In this document: piece by piece, positions 1-9,202 of the stretch | Layout: each line of letters starts with the position of its first letter | Numbering within the stretch: position 1 is the first letter of the stretch | From: Rivularia sp. T60_A2020_040 | GTDB taxonomy: Bacteria > Cyanobacteriota > Cyanobacteriia > Cyanobacteriales > Nostocaceae | DNA: 64,000 nt | Reading direction: 5' to 3' | Assembly: GCA_015272215.1 (NCBI GenBank) | Contig: JACYMD010000058.1 | Coordinates: 1-64,000 of the forward strand | Made by a program: the position numbers and the translations under genes | Notes under the pieces: generated by a model | The model's database searches: none | What the model was told of the DNA's origin: nothing | The model's input: only the letters and a program-made list of their open reading frames with translations

Positions 1-136
1 GACAGTGGACAGTTGACAGTGGACAGTTGACAGTGGACAGTTGACAGTTGACAGTGGACAGTGGACAGTTGACAGTGGACAGTTGACAGTTGACAGTTGA
101 CAGTTGACAGTTGACAGTGGACAGTGGACAGTTGAG
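1..136. repeat. Heptanucleotide tandem array (TTGACAG/TGGACAG)
   Basis: About 19 tandem copies of a 7-bp unit alternating between TTGACAG and TGGACAG. This is the STRR-type repeat of heterocystous cyanobacteria. The array starts at or before the window edge and runs up to the transporter gene. Fragments of the same unit recur near 12250, 18684, 24060, 41006 and 61351. Confidence 0.95.
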
Positions 137-151
137 AATAATTTTTAACCT

Positions 152-1363
152 TTGACCTTTGACCTTTTGCGATTAATTCAAGTTTTATTAATAGTCCTGA
201 GCTATCTGGGCTTGGGATTCGGATACGTACCCGGTTTACGGATGAATCGTGCCACAATTGCTTTAGTTAGTTCTGCGGGTTTAATTGCCTTGGGAACTTT
301 GAGTTTAAATCAAGCTTGGCAAGCGATTGATGCTGGTACTATCGTATTTTTACTGAGTATGATGGTAATTAATGCTTATTTATCTTACGCTGGTTTTTTT
401 AATTTAGCTTTATTATATTTACTACGACTTACCCGTAGTCCTCTGGGTTTGCTGGGGGTATTAACCTTTGGCACTGGTTTTTTGTCGGCACTATTTTTAA
501 ACGATACCTTGGCATTAGTTAGCACTCCTTTAACATTGCAGTTGGGGCGATCGCTAAAATTAAATCCTATTCCCTATTTACTTGCCATCGCAGGTGCAAC
601 TAATATTGGTTCGTTAGCAACCTTAAATGGTAATCCGCAAAATATTCTCGTGGGTTCATTTTCCGGAATCAGCTATTTAAACTTTGCTCAAACCTTAGCA
701 CCGATTGCCATTTTCGGACTTGGTTTACAAATCGGCTTCTTGTACTTGTTATATCCAGAAGTGCGATCAATTGTACCTTGTCCCCCACCAGAATTACCAC
801 GTTTACGCTTGCACCGTCCTCTGTTAATTAAAACCTTATTTATTACAGTAATATTACTGAGTGGATTTGTAATTGGTTTTCCTTTAGCAGAGTCAGCATT
901 TGTCGCTGCTGCGGTTTTATTAATTACCCGTCGCATCAAACCCCAACGGATTTTAAAAGAGGTTGATTGGTCTTTATTAGTGATGTTTTCCGGGCTATTT
1001 ATTCTCACCCGCTCCGTACAATCCCTCCAGTTACTAGATTCTTTCGCTACTTGGATAACTCATCCCGTTGGCTTGTTAGCAGTTACAGCTGTACTCTCCA
1101 ACATGATTTCTAACGTCCCAACAGTAATGCTGCTTCAGTCTTTTATTTCTGAAAATGATACTCAAAGCTGGATATTGCTAGCTGCTGGAGCAACTCTAGC
1201 GGGAAATCTTAGTTTGTTCGGTTCGGTTGCGAATCTAATCATGGTAGAAGCAGCCGCTTCTCAAGGGTATAATTTATCGTTTTGGCAACATCTACGTTTT
1301 GGAATGCCTTTAACCCTTGTTATGTTGGTTATAACCTATGGATGGGTAGTGGTTGGTGGATAG
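152..1363 (+). CDS. SLC13/ArsB-type anion permease
   Basis: A hydrophobic 403-residue protein with about ten membrane segments. It resembles cyanobacterial anion transporters of the SLC13/CitM/ArsB superfamily, which move di- or tricarboxylates, sulfate or arsenite across the inner membrane. Family-like stretches are GLRMNRATIALV near residue 30, the NDTLALVSTPL segment near 117, and NGNPQNILVGSFSG near 158. The start is uncertain: no ATG precedes residue 31, the first usable codon is a TTG at 152, and the heptamer array touches it, so the array may have replaced the native start region. The stop lies in another GT-rich repeat. The substrate cannot be read from sequence. Confidence 0.8.
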   Translation: MTFDLLRLIQVLLIVLSYLGLGFGYVPGLRMNRATIALVSSAGLIALGTLSLNQAWQAIDAGTIVFLLSMMVINAYLSYAGFFNLALLYLLRLTRSPLGLLGVLTFGTGFLSALFLNDTLALVSTPLTLQLGRSLKLNPIPYLLAIAGATNIGSLATLNGNPQNILVGSFSGISYLNFAQTLAPIAIFGLGLQIGFLYLLYPEVRSIVPCPPPELPRLRLHRPLLIKTLFITVILLSGFVIGFPLAESAFVAAAVLLITRRIKPQRILKEVDWSLLVMFSGLFILTRSVQSLQLLDSFATWITHPVGLLAVTAVLSNMISNVPTVMLLQSFISENDTQSWILLAAGATLAGNLSLFGSVANLIMVEAAASQGYNLSFWQHLRFGMPLTLVMLVITYGWVVVGG

Positions 1364-1476
1364 TTGATGGTGGTTAGTGGATGGTGGAAAATAACAACTG
1401 TCAACTGTCAACTCTTCCGTGTATATACAAAATCATCAAAAGCTGAAATTGTATTATTGCCATGTATATACAAGAG

Positions 1477-2292
1477 TTATTCCTTAACCTCCAATCCTTC
1501 ACCACGAGCAAACATTTCAATAACTTCACTGCGACTGAGTTGATTTTCTTTTGCAATTAACGCTAGTTTTTCCCAAGCTGTATCGGTAAGTCTCATGGAA
1601 CGTAAACGTTTTGGCTCGGATTTGTAATCTGGCTGGAATTTACCTGAATCGCTACGGTTACATCTGTTAGACTTATGTTTTGTAGCTGTAATGGTTTGAT
1701 TCTTCGTTAGTAAATAAATTAAGTTATTAATTAGCCTGTCTCGTTCGATTGGCATAATATCTTTACCGTGTAACACTTCACTTGTCATCACGAAGTGCAT
1801 AAATGTCCCCATGAATATTCTGGCTGCTACTTCTGCATCGGGTAAATTTAGCTCGGTACGAGACTCGAATAATTGGGTTAAATCTTTTAAAACCGATTTT
1901 TGAAAGTTACGCAGAAAAGCTTGGGCTAATTGGGGGAAACGTCCTGATTCACCGATAATTATTCTTAATAATCCTAGCGCTTCTTGGTCGCCCATCATCG
2001 CTTCTAGCATACTATTTGCTAAACGATGCAGAAGAATGCTTGCTTCTACATGAATTGATTGAGCTTTTTGGGGATTAAATACTGCTTGGTATTTCTTTTG
2101 TATTAATCGCTCAATTAAAGCTAAAAATAAACTTTCTTTATCCTGAAAATAGCTATATACCGTTGTTTTAGATACTTTAGCTGTGGCTGCAACTCCATCC
2201 ATGGTTGTAGCTGCAAAGCCATGGATTAAAAATTCTTGTATTGCTCCTTTTAAAATAACTTCGGCTTTTTCGGATAGTTGTGATTCTTTCAT
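1477..2292 (-). CDS. TetR/AcrR-family regulator with C-terminal ribbon-helix-helix-like tail
   Basis: The protein has 271 residues from the ATG at 2292. The first 60 form a TetR DNA-binding domain ([15 protein letters not shown], then [21 protein letters not shown]), followed by a helical ligand/dimer domain. The last 45 residues ([16 protein letters not shown], then [11 protein letters not shown]) look like a CopG/ribbon-helix-helix module, which is unusual for TetR proteins. An open frame continues upstream to 2487, but that extension encodes only heptamer and MITE sequence (FPIPNSQ repeats), so I reject it. The gene is divergent from the devBCA-type operon, and the palindrome at 2542-2556 is its likely operator. 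Repressor of the exporter is the simplest inferred role. Confidence 0.85.
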   Translation of the reverse strand: MKESQLSEKAEVILKGAIQEFLIHGFAATTMDGVAATAKVSKTTVYSYFQDKESLFLALIERLIQKKYQAVFNPQKAQSIHVEASILLHRLANSMLEAMMGDQEALGLLRIIIGESGRFPQLAQAFLRNFQKSVLKDLTQLFESRTELNLPDAEVAARIFMGTFMHFVMTSEVLHGKDIMPIERDRLINNLIYLLTKNQTITATKHKSNRCNRSDSGKFQPDYKSEPKRLRSMRLTDTAWEKLALIAKENQLSRSEVIEMFARGEGLEVKE

Positions 2293-2293
2293 A

Positions 2294-2342
2294 GGGAATT
2301 GGGAATTGGGAATTGGGAATTGGGAATTGGGAATTGGGAATT
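2294..2342. repeat. Heptamer array (GGGAATT)x7 at the tetR start
   Basis: Seven uninterrupted copies of GGGAATT begin one base beyond the tetR start codon. On the gene strand this is AATTCCC, free of stop codons in all frames, and it would read as repeating FPIPNSQ. No Shine-Dalgarno sequence remains upstream of the tetR ATG. Confidence 0.95.
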
Positions 2343-2352
2343 TGGTTAAATA

Positions 2353-2516
2353 CCAATACGGTTCAGTTAAGGAAAATTGTAGGTTGGGTTGAGGCTCTGC
2401 GAAACCCAACAAACCCGCCTTTCGGTTGGGTTGTGCCTCCGGCACACCTAGCGGTGAACGTTCCTCAACCCAACCTACATATATCAAGGTTTTTGGCTTT
2501 AACTGAACCGTATTGG
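2353..2516. mobile_element. 164-bp MITE with 18-bp inverted ends and direct-repeat flanks
   Basis: CCAATACGGTTCAGTTAA at 2353-2370 is matched perfectly by its reverse complement at 2499-2516. Both outer flanks carry GTTAAATA (2345-2352 and 2517-2524), the expected target duplication of 8-10 bp depending on where the boundary is set. Inside sits a second inverted repeat (2379-2394 versus 2463-2478, GTAGGTTGGGTTGAGG type). There is no transposase, so it is a non-autonomous element. It lies between tetR and the exporter operon, next to the promoter. Confidence 0.9.
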
Positions 2517-2528
2517 GTTAAATACCCC

Positions 2529-2556
2529 TTGACATTATTGTACTATACAGTTTAGT
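2529..2556 (+). promoter_or_regulatory. Putative promoter and TetR operator of the devBCA-type operon
   Basis: TTGACA at 2529-2534 is a consensus -35 box, and TTTAGT at 2551-2556 sits 16 bp downstream as a weak -10. Overlapping the -10 is the odd-length palindrome ACTATACAGTTTAGT (2542-2556), with six of seven base pairs symmetric. That size and position suit a TetR-family operator. Assignment to the adjacent TetR gene is inference. Confidence 0.55.
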
Positions 2557-2616
2557 CTAGAGGTATAGCTAAACCGATTAGTACATTTTTTGTTTATCGT
2601 ATCCAGGAGACACCCA

Positions 2617-3921
2617 ATGGTGCGCGATACAGCAGTTAATAGCAACGGATTCTCGTTTAAACCTAATTCTCGGCAGTTGTTGATGGTGTTAATTACCGCA
2701 ACAATTGCTGTTGGTGGTGTAACGACTTACAGGCAATTTAAGACAGGGGAAATTAATGCAGCAAAAGAAGCTGAAATTAGGATACCTGAAATTACCATCA
2801 TTACGGCTTTAGGAAGTTTAGAACCTAAAGGAGAGATTGTTAAAGTTTCCGCACCGACATCAAGTCAAGAAAATCGAGTCGAGCAACTTTTGGTTAAGGA
2901 GGGAGACAAGGTTGAGTCTGGACAAATAATTGCAGTTCTCGATAACAAAGATAGACTGCAAGCAGATGTAGTTAAAGCCGAACAACAGGTAAAAATTGCT
3001 CAAGCTAACTTAGCGAAAGTGAGAGCGGGAGCAAAAAGCGGTGATATCGCGGCTCAAAAAGCGACAATCGCTCGTTTAGAGGCACAATTAGAAGGCGATC
3101 GCGCTGGTCAAATTGATGCAGTTATCCGCTTAAAGGCTCAGTTAGAAGGGGATATTGCGGCTCAACAAGCAACAATTGAGAGAATTGAAGCGGAAGTGAG
3201 AAACGCACAAGCCGAATATCAACGCTATGAAAAACTATATAACGATGGTGCTATATCTCGCTCGGTTTTTGATAGCAAGCGTTTAGGGATGGAAACAACC
3301 CAGAAACAACTTAGTGAAGCAAAAGCCATTTTAACAAGAATTGAAGCGACAGGAACCAAACAAATTAGCGAAGCCGAAACTGCTTTAAAACGGATAAACA
3401 GTACCGGAAGCAAGCAAATTAGCGAAGCGGAAGCCACATTAAACAGTGTTTCGGAAGTGCGTTCAGTAGACGTACAAGCAGCAGAAGCCGAGATTAACGA
3501 TGCTGTAGCGGCTGTAAATCAAGCTAAAGAGAAGCTCAAACAAGTATACGTTAGGAGTCCCCAAGCTGGTGAAGTGTTGGAAATACATACTCGTGGGGGG
3601 GAAGTTGTTTCAAATAACGGGATTGTCGAGATTGGACAAACCTCTCAGATGTATGCGAATGCGGAAGTTTATCAAACAGATATTAGTAAAGTAAAAATCG
3701 GACAAAAAGTGACAATTACTAGTAATTCTTTACCAAGTGAATTACAAGGAACGGTGGATTGGATTGGTTCCAAAATACGTCGTCAAAGTGTTATAAATAC
3801 CGACCCCAGCGAGAATATTGATGCAAAAGTTGTAGAAGTTCGTATACGTTTGGATAATAAATCTAAGGAGATAGCAAGCAAGTTTACTAATTTGCAAGTT
3901 GAAGTAAGAATTGAGCAATAA
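2617..3921 (+). CDS. devB: DevB/HlyD-type membrane fusion protein
   Basis: The periplasmic adaptor of a DevBCA-type ABC exporter; it links the inner-membrane pump to a TolC-like outer-membrane channel. I start it at the ATG at 2617, which has AGGAG eight bases upstream; a TTG at 2590 would add nine residues. The 434-residue protein has a membrane anchor at about residues 19-36, a lipoyl half-motif (VEQLLVKEGDKVESGQIIAVLD), a long coiled coil with local duplications (QLEGDIAAQQATI; TKQISEAE twice) and a second lipoyl half followed by the beta-barrel. In Nostoc the founding DevBCA exports heterocyst glycolipids, but several paralogues exist and substrate cannot be assigned. Confidence 0.9.
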   Translation: MVRDTAVNSNGFSFKPNSRQLLMVLITATIAVGGVTTYRQFKTGEINAAKEAEIRIPEITIITALGSLEPKGEIVKVSAPTSSQENRVEQLLVKEGDKVESGQIIAVLDNKDRLQADVVKAEQQVKIAQANLAKVRAGAKSGDIAAQKATIARLEAQLEGDRAGQIDAVIRLKAQLEGDIAAQQATIERIEAEVRNAQAEYQRYEKLYNDGAISRSVFDSKRLGMETTQKQLSEAKAILTRIEATGTKQISEAETALKRINSTGSKQISEAEATLNSVSEVRSVDVQAAEAEINDAVAAVNQAKEKLKQVYVRSPQAGEVLEIHTRGGEVVSNNGIVEIGQTSQMYANAEVYQTDISKVKIGQKVTITSNSLPSELQGTVDWIGSKIRRQSVINTDPSENIDAKVVEVRIRLDNKSKEIASKFTNLQVEVRIEQ

Positions 3922-3988
3922 TATCAACTATAGGAATCCTAATTTAAAATTGAAAAAACTCAGTAACGCACTACGTAAATTAATAATC

Positions 3989-4024
3989 TAAAATTCAAAA
4001 TCTAAAATTCAAAATCTAAAATTA
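3989..4024. repeat. AT-rich heptamer array upstream of devC
   Basis: Alternating AAAATCT and AAAATTC heptamers end a few bases before the devC start codon. A similar short run (AATCTAA type) precedes devA at about 5300-5325. Neither gene has a visible Shine-Dalgarno motif, so the arrays form their ribosome-proximal leaders. Confidence 0.8.
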
Positions 4025-4027
4025 ATT

Positions 4028-5209
4028 ATGATTGGATTTATTCAACAATTACAGCGGCGGACTCCTTTAGGATGGCTGCAATTAAATCATGAAAAAGGTA
4101 GATTATTAGTAGCAATTTCTGGTATTGCATTTGCCGATGTTTTGATGTTCATGCAGCTTGGTTTTCAAGGAGCATTATTTGATAGTAATACTCGTTTAAA
4201 TCGGTCTTTAAATACAGACATTGTATTGATTAGTCCTAAAGCTAAAAATATGCAAAGTTTATCGACATTTTCGCGAAGAAGATTATATCAAGCAAAAGAT
4301 ATAAAGGGGGTGAAATCAGCAGAACCCATGTATGTCAATGTTGTGAAATGGAAAAATCCCCAAACTCGTCAAGAGACTTCGATTCAAGTTTTAGGAATTG
4401 AACCGGATAAATCGGCTTTAAATTTACCAGAATTAAAGCAACAATTGCCATTAATTAAGCTACCAGACACTTACTTATTTGATAGAGGAACCAAAGGGAA
4501 ATATACAGAAGTTATAGCTCAAATTGAACAAGGAAAAACCGCTAATACAGAAATTGAAGGACGGAGTGTAAACCTGAGAGGACTGTTTGTTTTAGGAACT
4601 TCCTTTGGTGCGGATGGTAATTTAATTACTAGCGGGGATAATTTTTTAAGATTATTTCCCAAACGAAAAGCCAGCAGTATTAATCTCGCTTTGATTAATG
4701 TAGAAAAAGGCTATAACTCCGTAGAAATAGCAAATGATTTAAAATATAGATTTCGAGATTTTGACGATATTAAAGTTCTTACCCATGAAGAATTTATCCA
4801 ATTTGAAAACAACTTTTGGTCAACAGAATCTCCCATCGGTTTTATCTTTGGTTTGGGGACTGCAATGGGATTTATTGTCGGCGTAATTATTGTTTATCAA
4901 GTTCTTTCTACCGATGTCAATGCTCATATGAAAGAATACGCCACATTTAAAGCAATGGGATATCGTAATTTTTACTTATTAGGTGTAGTATTTGAAGAAG
5001 CATTGATTTTAGCACTACTAGGTTTTATCCCAGGTTCACTGCTACCTTTGGGACTTTATCAACTAACCAAAAAAGCCACCAACTTACCGATTGCCATGAC
5101 CATAGCAAGAGCAACCACCGTATTTATCTTAACCGTAATTATGTGTGCCATCTCCGGCGCGATCGCAACTCGTAAAGTCCAGTCAGCAGATCCTGCTGAT
5201 ATGTTCTAA
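4028..5209 (+). CDS. devC: DevC-type ABC exporter permease
   Basis: A 393-residue MacB/FtsX-like permease of the DevC family. One N-terminal membrane segment (about 27-47) is followed by a large periplasmic domain (about 50-260) and three C-terminal segments (about 268-292, 315-345, 365-385). The N-terminal motif RRTPLGWLQLNHEKGRLLVA is typical of DevC. It lies 106 bp after the adaptor gene and 122 bp before the ATPase gene, giving the usual order B-C-A. There is no clear ribosome binding site; the ATG follows an AT-rich heptamer run. Confidence 0.92.
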   Translation: MIGFIQQLQRRTPLGWLQLNHEKGRLLVAISGIAFADVLMFMQLGFQGALFDSNTRLNRSLNTDIVLISPKAKNMQSLSTFSRRRLYQAKDIKGVKSAEPMYVNVVKWKNPQTRQETSIQVLGIEPDKSALNLPELKQQLPLIKLPDTYLFDRGTKGKYTEVIAQIEQGKTANTEIEGRSVNLRGLFVLGTSFGADGNLITSGDNFLRLFPKRKASSINLALINVEKGYNSVEIANDLKYRFRDFDDIKVLTHEEFIQFENNFWSTESPIGFIFGLGTAMGFIVGVIIVYQVLSTDVNAHMKEYATFKAMGYRNFYLLGVVFEEALILALLGFIPGSLLPLGLYQLTKKATNLPIAMTIARATTVFILTVIMCAISGAIATRKVQSADPADMF

Positions 5210-5257
5210 GAAGGTAATTGGTAATAGGGAGATATTTACATTACTCCGGTAGTCCGG

Positions 5258-5287
5258 TACAGACGTAGCAATACACCCCGTCTCTAC
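5258..5287. repeat. Dispersed palindromic repeat, copy 1
   Basis: GTACAGACGTAGCA followed by the asymmetric half ATACACCCCGTCTCTAC. This is the first of nine related copies in the window, and it lies between devC and devA. Confidence 0.85.
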
Positions 5288-5331
5288 AATTCTTTTAATC
5301 CAAAATCTAAAATCTAAAATCTAAAATTCCC

Positions 5332-6033
5332 ATGTCTTCTGTAATTTCTATTGAAAATCTTGACCATTTTTTCGGTAAAGGAAAACTCCGCAAGCAGGTA
5401 TTATTTGATATCAATTTAGAAATTAATGCTGGTGAAATTATCATTATGACAGGTCCTTCGGGTTCTGGTAAAACTACACTGTTAACCTTAGCGGGAGGTT
5501 TGCGCTCTGCTCAATCTGGTAGTTTATACGTATTGGGACAAGAGTTATGCGGTGCTAGTGCGGGAAAGTTAACGCAAGCGAGACGCACTAATGGTTATAT
5601 CTTCCAAGCGCACAACTTACACGGTAGTTTAACAGCTTTGCAAAATGTGAGAATGGGTTTGGAAGTACACAAAGGTATTTCCCCAGCCCAAATGAAAAAA
5701 CGTTCCATTGAAATGCTCGAAGCAGTAGGATTGGGAGACCGTGTAAATTATTACCCAGATGACCTATCGGGAGGACAAAAACAAAGAGTTGCGATCGCAA
5801 GAGCTTTAGTAGCTGAACCGAAAATCGTCCTTGCTGACGAGCCGACAGCAGCATTAGATAAAAAATCCGGTCGTGATGTGGTGGAATTGATGCAGACTCT
5901 TGCGAAAGAGAAAGGCTGTACAATTTTGTTGGTTACTCACGATAACCGTATTCTTGATATCGCTGATAGAATTATATACATGGAAGATGGACGTTTGGCA
6001 AACAATCCCGATGTTGTTGCCAAAGTTGGATAA
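5332..6033 (+). CDS. devA: DevA-type ABC exporter ATPase
   Basis: A 233-residue ATP-binding subunit of the MacB/LolD/DevA group. Walker A is GPSGSGKTT at residues 41-49, the Q-loop lies in YIFQAHNLHGSLT, the signature is LSGGQKQR at about 144, Walker B is VLADEPTAALD, and the switch histidine is in LLVTHD. It energises the DevB/DevC exporter upstream. The ATG follows AT-rich repeats with no clear ribosome binding site. A hairpin (AATCACAG at 6032 with CTGTGATT at 6064) overlaps the stop region. Confidence 0.93.
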   Translation: MSSVISIENLDHFFGKGKLRKQVLFDINLEINAGEIIIMTGPSGSGKTTLLTLAGGLRSAQSGSLYVLGQELCGASAGKLTQARRTNGYIFQAHNLHGSLTALQNVRMGLEVHKGISPAQMKKRSIEMLEAVGLGDRVNYYPDDLSGGQKQRVAIARALVAEPKIVLADEPTAALDKKSGRDVVELMQTLAKEKGCTILLVTHDNRILDIADRIIYMEDGRLANNPDVVAKVG

Positions 6034-6124
6034 TCACAGAAATCGGGTTTTTATAAAGGTTGTCTGTGATTACAGAAATTTATTCTAAAAACTCGACTTC
6101 TGATCTTAATGTAAAATCTAACAT

Positions 6125-7540
6125 CTAAAATGAATTGGATTTAACTACAGGAATTATCCGACGTTGAAAAGGTAGTTCTAACCAGTCGCTAAGTTCTTTG
6201 AGTAGCCAATCTAGTTCTGTTTGAGTCATTCGGGTAAGCTTATATTGTTTATTTCCAGCCCAAATAATGATTACTGGTGGAATTTCTTTGTAGGAAGTTC
6301 TTCCTTGAAGGTCTTTTTCTTCTTTGACGAAAGAATTAATATATTCCAATTTAATTATATCTTTGCGTAAAGAAGATTGATTTTTTTCATACTTCATACC
6401 AAAAAGTTGATAATTGAGATAAATTTTTTTTCTATTTATCATTAATTTAGTTTTTCCAAAGACTTCAAAGAAAAAATCTGTCCATTGGACAATTCCCAAC
6501 CAAATAAGTATTAGTGAAATAATTGTTCCGAATAAGGGAACATTGCTAAAAACCAGAATAAAAATGATTGTAACAATATTAGATAAGATATTTTTGATGA
6601 ATTTTCCTAATGAACTAAACATCAACCCTGTTCCTGGTTGAATAATTTCTATTTTCTGAGCATTTTTATTTAATATAACTTTGCTATCAACTGGTTTAAT
6701 CGCAACATAATTTGCAAAATTTAGATTAACTGTCTCTGGTTTTTGTAAAGCTTCTAAAGCTATTTGAGCAGAATTAAATCGTTTTTCTTGACTTGGTTCT
6801 AATACCTTTCTCAACCAACTTGTAAAATGCTGACTTAATTGTGTTTTATCTTCAAATTGAATTTGTAAATCTTTTTGAGGTAAATCTGCGGGATGCATTC
6901 CAGTTGCGAGATAAATCAAAGTTGCTCCCAAACTGTATAAATCAGAAGTCGGGATAGCACGCCCACCGAAATGTTCTGGTGACATATAACCATAAGTTCC
7001 CACAACCGTTAAAGTACCACCTTCAACAGCGGTAATATTCTGTACCGAACCAAAATCTACCAAATAAACCTCACCAACGCTATTCCCGGAACGGTTTGTC
7101 AGTAAAATATTGCTGGGTTTGATATCGCGGTGAATAATAGAGGGATTGCGAAGGTGTAAATAAATTAAAATATCTAACAACTTTTCGGCAATTTCTTTTA
7201 ACTCTGCTTCGTTAAAAGTACGTCCAGTTTTAACTTGTTCTTCAAGAGATTTCGCATTAATATAACTTTGAACTAAAGCAAAACCCTTACTATTGGGTGA
7301 ATCAACCTCAAAAAAGTCGAGATATTGGGGAATTGCACCATGAGAAAGATTTTGTAAGATTTGCGCTTCTCGTTCAAACAGCTTCAAACTATCCCATTCA
7401 AAATCATTATCAAGCTTGAGCAATTTGACGACAACTAAATTTTGAGTTTGATTATCTAGCGCTAAATACGTGTATCTTCCAGGTTTCTTCCCCAATTGTT
7501 CCTGGATAGAATAACGAGAACCTAAAATTTCGCTTTTCAT
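6125..7540 (-). CDS. Membrane-anchored Ser/Thr protein kinase
   Basis: A Hanks-type kinase of 471 residues. The invariant lysine is K39 (VVVKLLKL), the catalytic loop HRDIKPSN is at 137-144, DFGS is at 162-165, and SPEH at 187-190 is the APE equivalent. The glycine-rich loop is degenerate (GKKPGRYTY), but the catalytic residues are intact. A hydrophobic stretch at about 308-360 holds two likely membrane segments, followed by a PH-like or unassigned C-terminal domain of about 110 residues. Substrates are unknown. It is the last of four minus-strand genes (12248 down to 6125), but gaps over 200 bp argue against one tight operon. Confidence 0.88.
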   Translation of the reverse strand: MKSEILGSRYSIQEQLGKKPGRYTYLALDNQTQNLVVVKLLKLDNDFEWDSLKLFEREAQILQNLSHGAIPQYLDFFEVDSPNSKGFALVQSYINAKSLEEQVKTGRTFNEAELKEIAEKLLDILIYLHLRNPSIIHRDIKPSNILLTNRSGNSVGEVYLVDFGSVQNITAVEGGTLTVVGTYGYMSPEHFGGRAIPTSDLYSLGATLIYLATGMHPADLPQKDLQIQFEDKTQLSQHFTSWLRKVLEPSQEKRFNSAQIALEALQKPETVNLNFANYVAIKPVDSKVILNKNAQKIEIIQPGTGLMFSSLGKFIKNILSNIVTIIFILVFSNVPLFGTIISLILIWLGIVQWTDFFFEVFGKTKLMINRKKIYLNYQLFGMKYEKNQSSLRKDIIKLEYINSFVKEEKDLQGRTSYKEIPPVIIIWAGNKQYKLTRMTQTELDWLLKELSDWLELPFQRRIIPVVKSNSF

Positions 7541-7873
7541 CTTTTTCTAAATTTAATTTTCTCAATTGAAATTTTTTGCGATATTAAAACTTCTACAGTT
7601 TTTTTCGTTAAATTACTTAAACAGCATTGCAAAACAACAAAGCGGCATCAACTTGAATCAACTATTTTTCAAGTACATATAACTGTTATAGCAGTAATAA
7701 ATTATCTCTGAGAATTAAGAAACCGGGTTTCTCAAACAATACCTTCATCAAATTTGAAAAAATTCGTATAAACTAAAACTGAGTAAATCGGAGATAAACA
7801 GAATATGCAATCAAATATAGCTACAAATCTCCGAAGTAATCAATCAAATTTAGCTGTTTGAGGATATTACAAA
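7541..7873. other. Intergenic stretch without a recognised gene
   Basis: AT-rich spacer between the kinase and the DUF2791 gene. The one structure seen is the near-palindrome AGAAACCGGGTTTCT at about 7719-7733, a common cyanobacterial dispersed hairpin. No credible reading frame. Confidence 0.6.
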
Positions 7874-9202
7874 TTACAAAGTAAATTCAGCAACATCATC
7901 TTGATCAACTTCTGTATTTGCTCCTAATTGAGTAGGTTGAAATTCTGAATCATGAATTATCTTACTCAAAGTAATTTGAGGATTTTGATACAAAATATTC
8001 AATATACTGATAAAATCGCGAACAATTTCGCCGGGAGTAAGTAAAGCTTCAGCCCCTAAACGGTGAATAATTTCTTGGACAAATTCTTTTAAATCTTTGT
8101 TAGTCAAAGCTTTTTTATAACTGTAATTAATCGCGTGAATATCAGCTAAATTTTCTAATAATCTTAAAACTTCTGATTCACTTAAAGGATTCAATTTCAT
8201 TACAGGACCGTTAAATTCTTGTACTCCTGCTTTGGCGACAAAACGACTTTCTTTAGTACGTCTTCGCCAAGCTGAATCAGAAAATAAACCACGATTTGGG
8301 TCTTCTAAAAACTTTACAGTTCCACCAATAAATACCCCTAAATGTTCGGCTTTACACTGCATTGTATCGTTGAAAATTCCTAACAGTCTGTTGTAGTTTT
8401 TCTCGCGACTAACTGTAGGTGAAATTTGATATAAATGCACCGCTTCATCTAATAATACTAAAAGTCCTTTATAGCCAATTTCAGCAATAAATTTAGCCCA
8501 TAATTTCAGGTAATCATACCAACTTTCATCATCAATAATTACTCGCACTCCTAAAGCCGTTCTCGCTTCTGTTTTGGTATTAAATTCTCCTCTCAACCAC
8601 CGCAATGCTGCATTTTTCAAATCATCATCATCCAAACGATATCCTCTCCAATAAGCAACAATTACGCTACCAAAATCAAACCCGTGGACTAAATCTTCTA
8701 TATATTGAACTACTTCTCTAATTTTGGTTTCTACTGTATCGTCAAAACCTTGATCATTTGGACGCATTTCAGTTTCTTTAACTACTTCCTGCTGGATTTT
8801 ATTAATCCATCCTTCTAAAATGGAAACCAAAGCACCACCATCGGGACGAGTTTTTGTTGCCAGACGACTCATTAATTCTCGATAAGTAGCCAAACCTTCA
8901 TTATTAGTTCCTGCTAATCGTCTTTTATCAGATAAATCGGCATCAGTAACAACAAAACCCAATTCCATGGCTCGATTACGAATAAGTTGCAGTATAAAAC
9001 TTTTTCCGGAACCATAATTACCAATTACAAATCGAAATGCTGCAACTCCTTCTGCAACATCTTCGATGTTTTGTAATAGGCTATTTAATTCTTTTTCCCT
9101 ACCTACTGCGATATGTTCTAATCCAACTCTGGGTACTACCCCCGCACCTAAAGAGTTTATCAAAGCTGTAGATACTTTTTTAGATATTTTTGGCTTTGTC
9201 AT
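7874..9202 (-). CDS. DUF2791/BrxD-type P-loop ATPase
   Basis: 442 residues. The N-terminal VGREKEL motif at 33-39 is followed by Walker A GNYGSGKS at 61-68 and Walker B LLVLLDEA at about 247-254. The layout and motifs match the DUF2791 (BrxC/BrxD-like) ATPases found in BREX and in Ter-linked DNA-processing clusters. The next gene upstream on this strand encodes a TerB-C-like protein, a partner known from such clusters. No methylase, PglZ or helicase gene lies nearby, so this is not a canonical BREX locus. DNA-related mechanoenzyme is the family expectation; the local role is unknown. Confidence 0.75.
   Translation of the reverse strand: MTKPKISKKVSTALINSLGAGVVPRVGLEHIAVGREKELNSLLQNIEDVAEGVAAFRFVIGNYGSGKSFILQLIRNRAMELGFVVTDADLSDKRRLAGTNNEGLATYRELMSRLATKTRPDGGALVSILEGWINKIQQEVVKETEMRPNDQGFDDTVETKIREVVQYIEDLVHGFDFGSVIVAYWRGYRLDDDDLKNAALRWLRGEFNTKTEARTALGVRVIIDDESWYDYLKLWAKFIAEIGYKGLLVLLDEAVHLYQISPTVSREKNYNRLLGIFNDTMQCKAEHLGVFIGGTVKFLEDPNRGLFSDSAWRRRTKESRFVAKAGVQEFNGPVMKLNPLSESEVLRLLENLADIHAINYSYKKALTNKDLKEFVQEIIHRLGAEALLTPGEIVRDFISILNILYQNPQITLSKIIHDSEFQPTQLGANTEVDQDDVAEFTL

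Noticed and set aside
2293-2487. N-terminal extension of the TetR reading frame to 2487
   Set aside because: It encodes only heptamer array and MITE sequence; the TetR domain starts right after the ATG at 2292.
5332-6033. Claiming the exporter as the heterocyst glycolipid DevBCA itself
   Set aside because: Several DevBCA paralogues exist per genome, and no hgl or other heterocyst envelope genes lie nearby.
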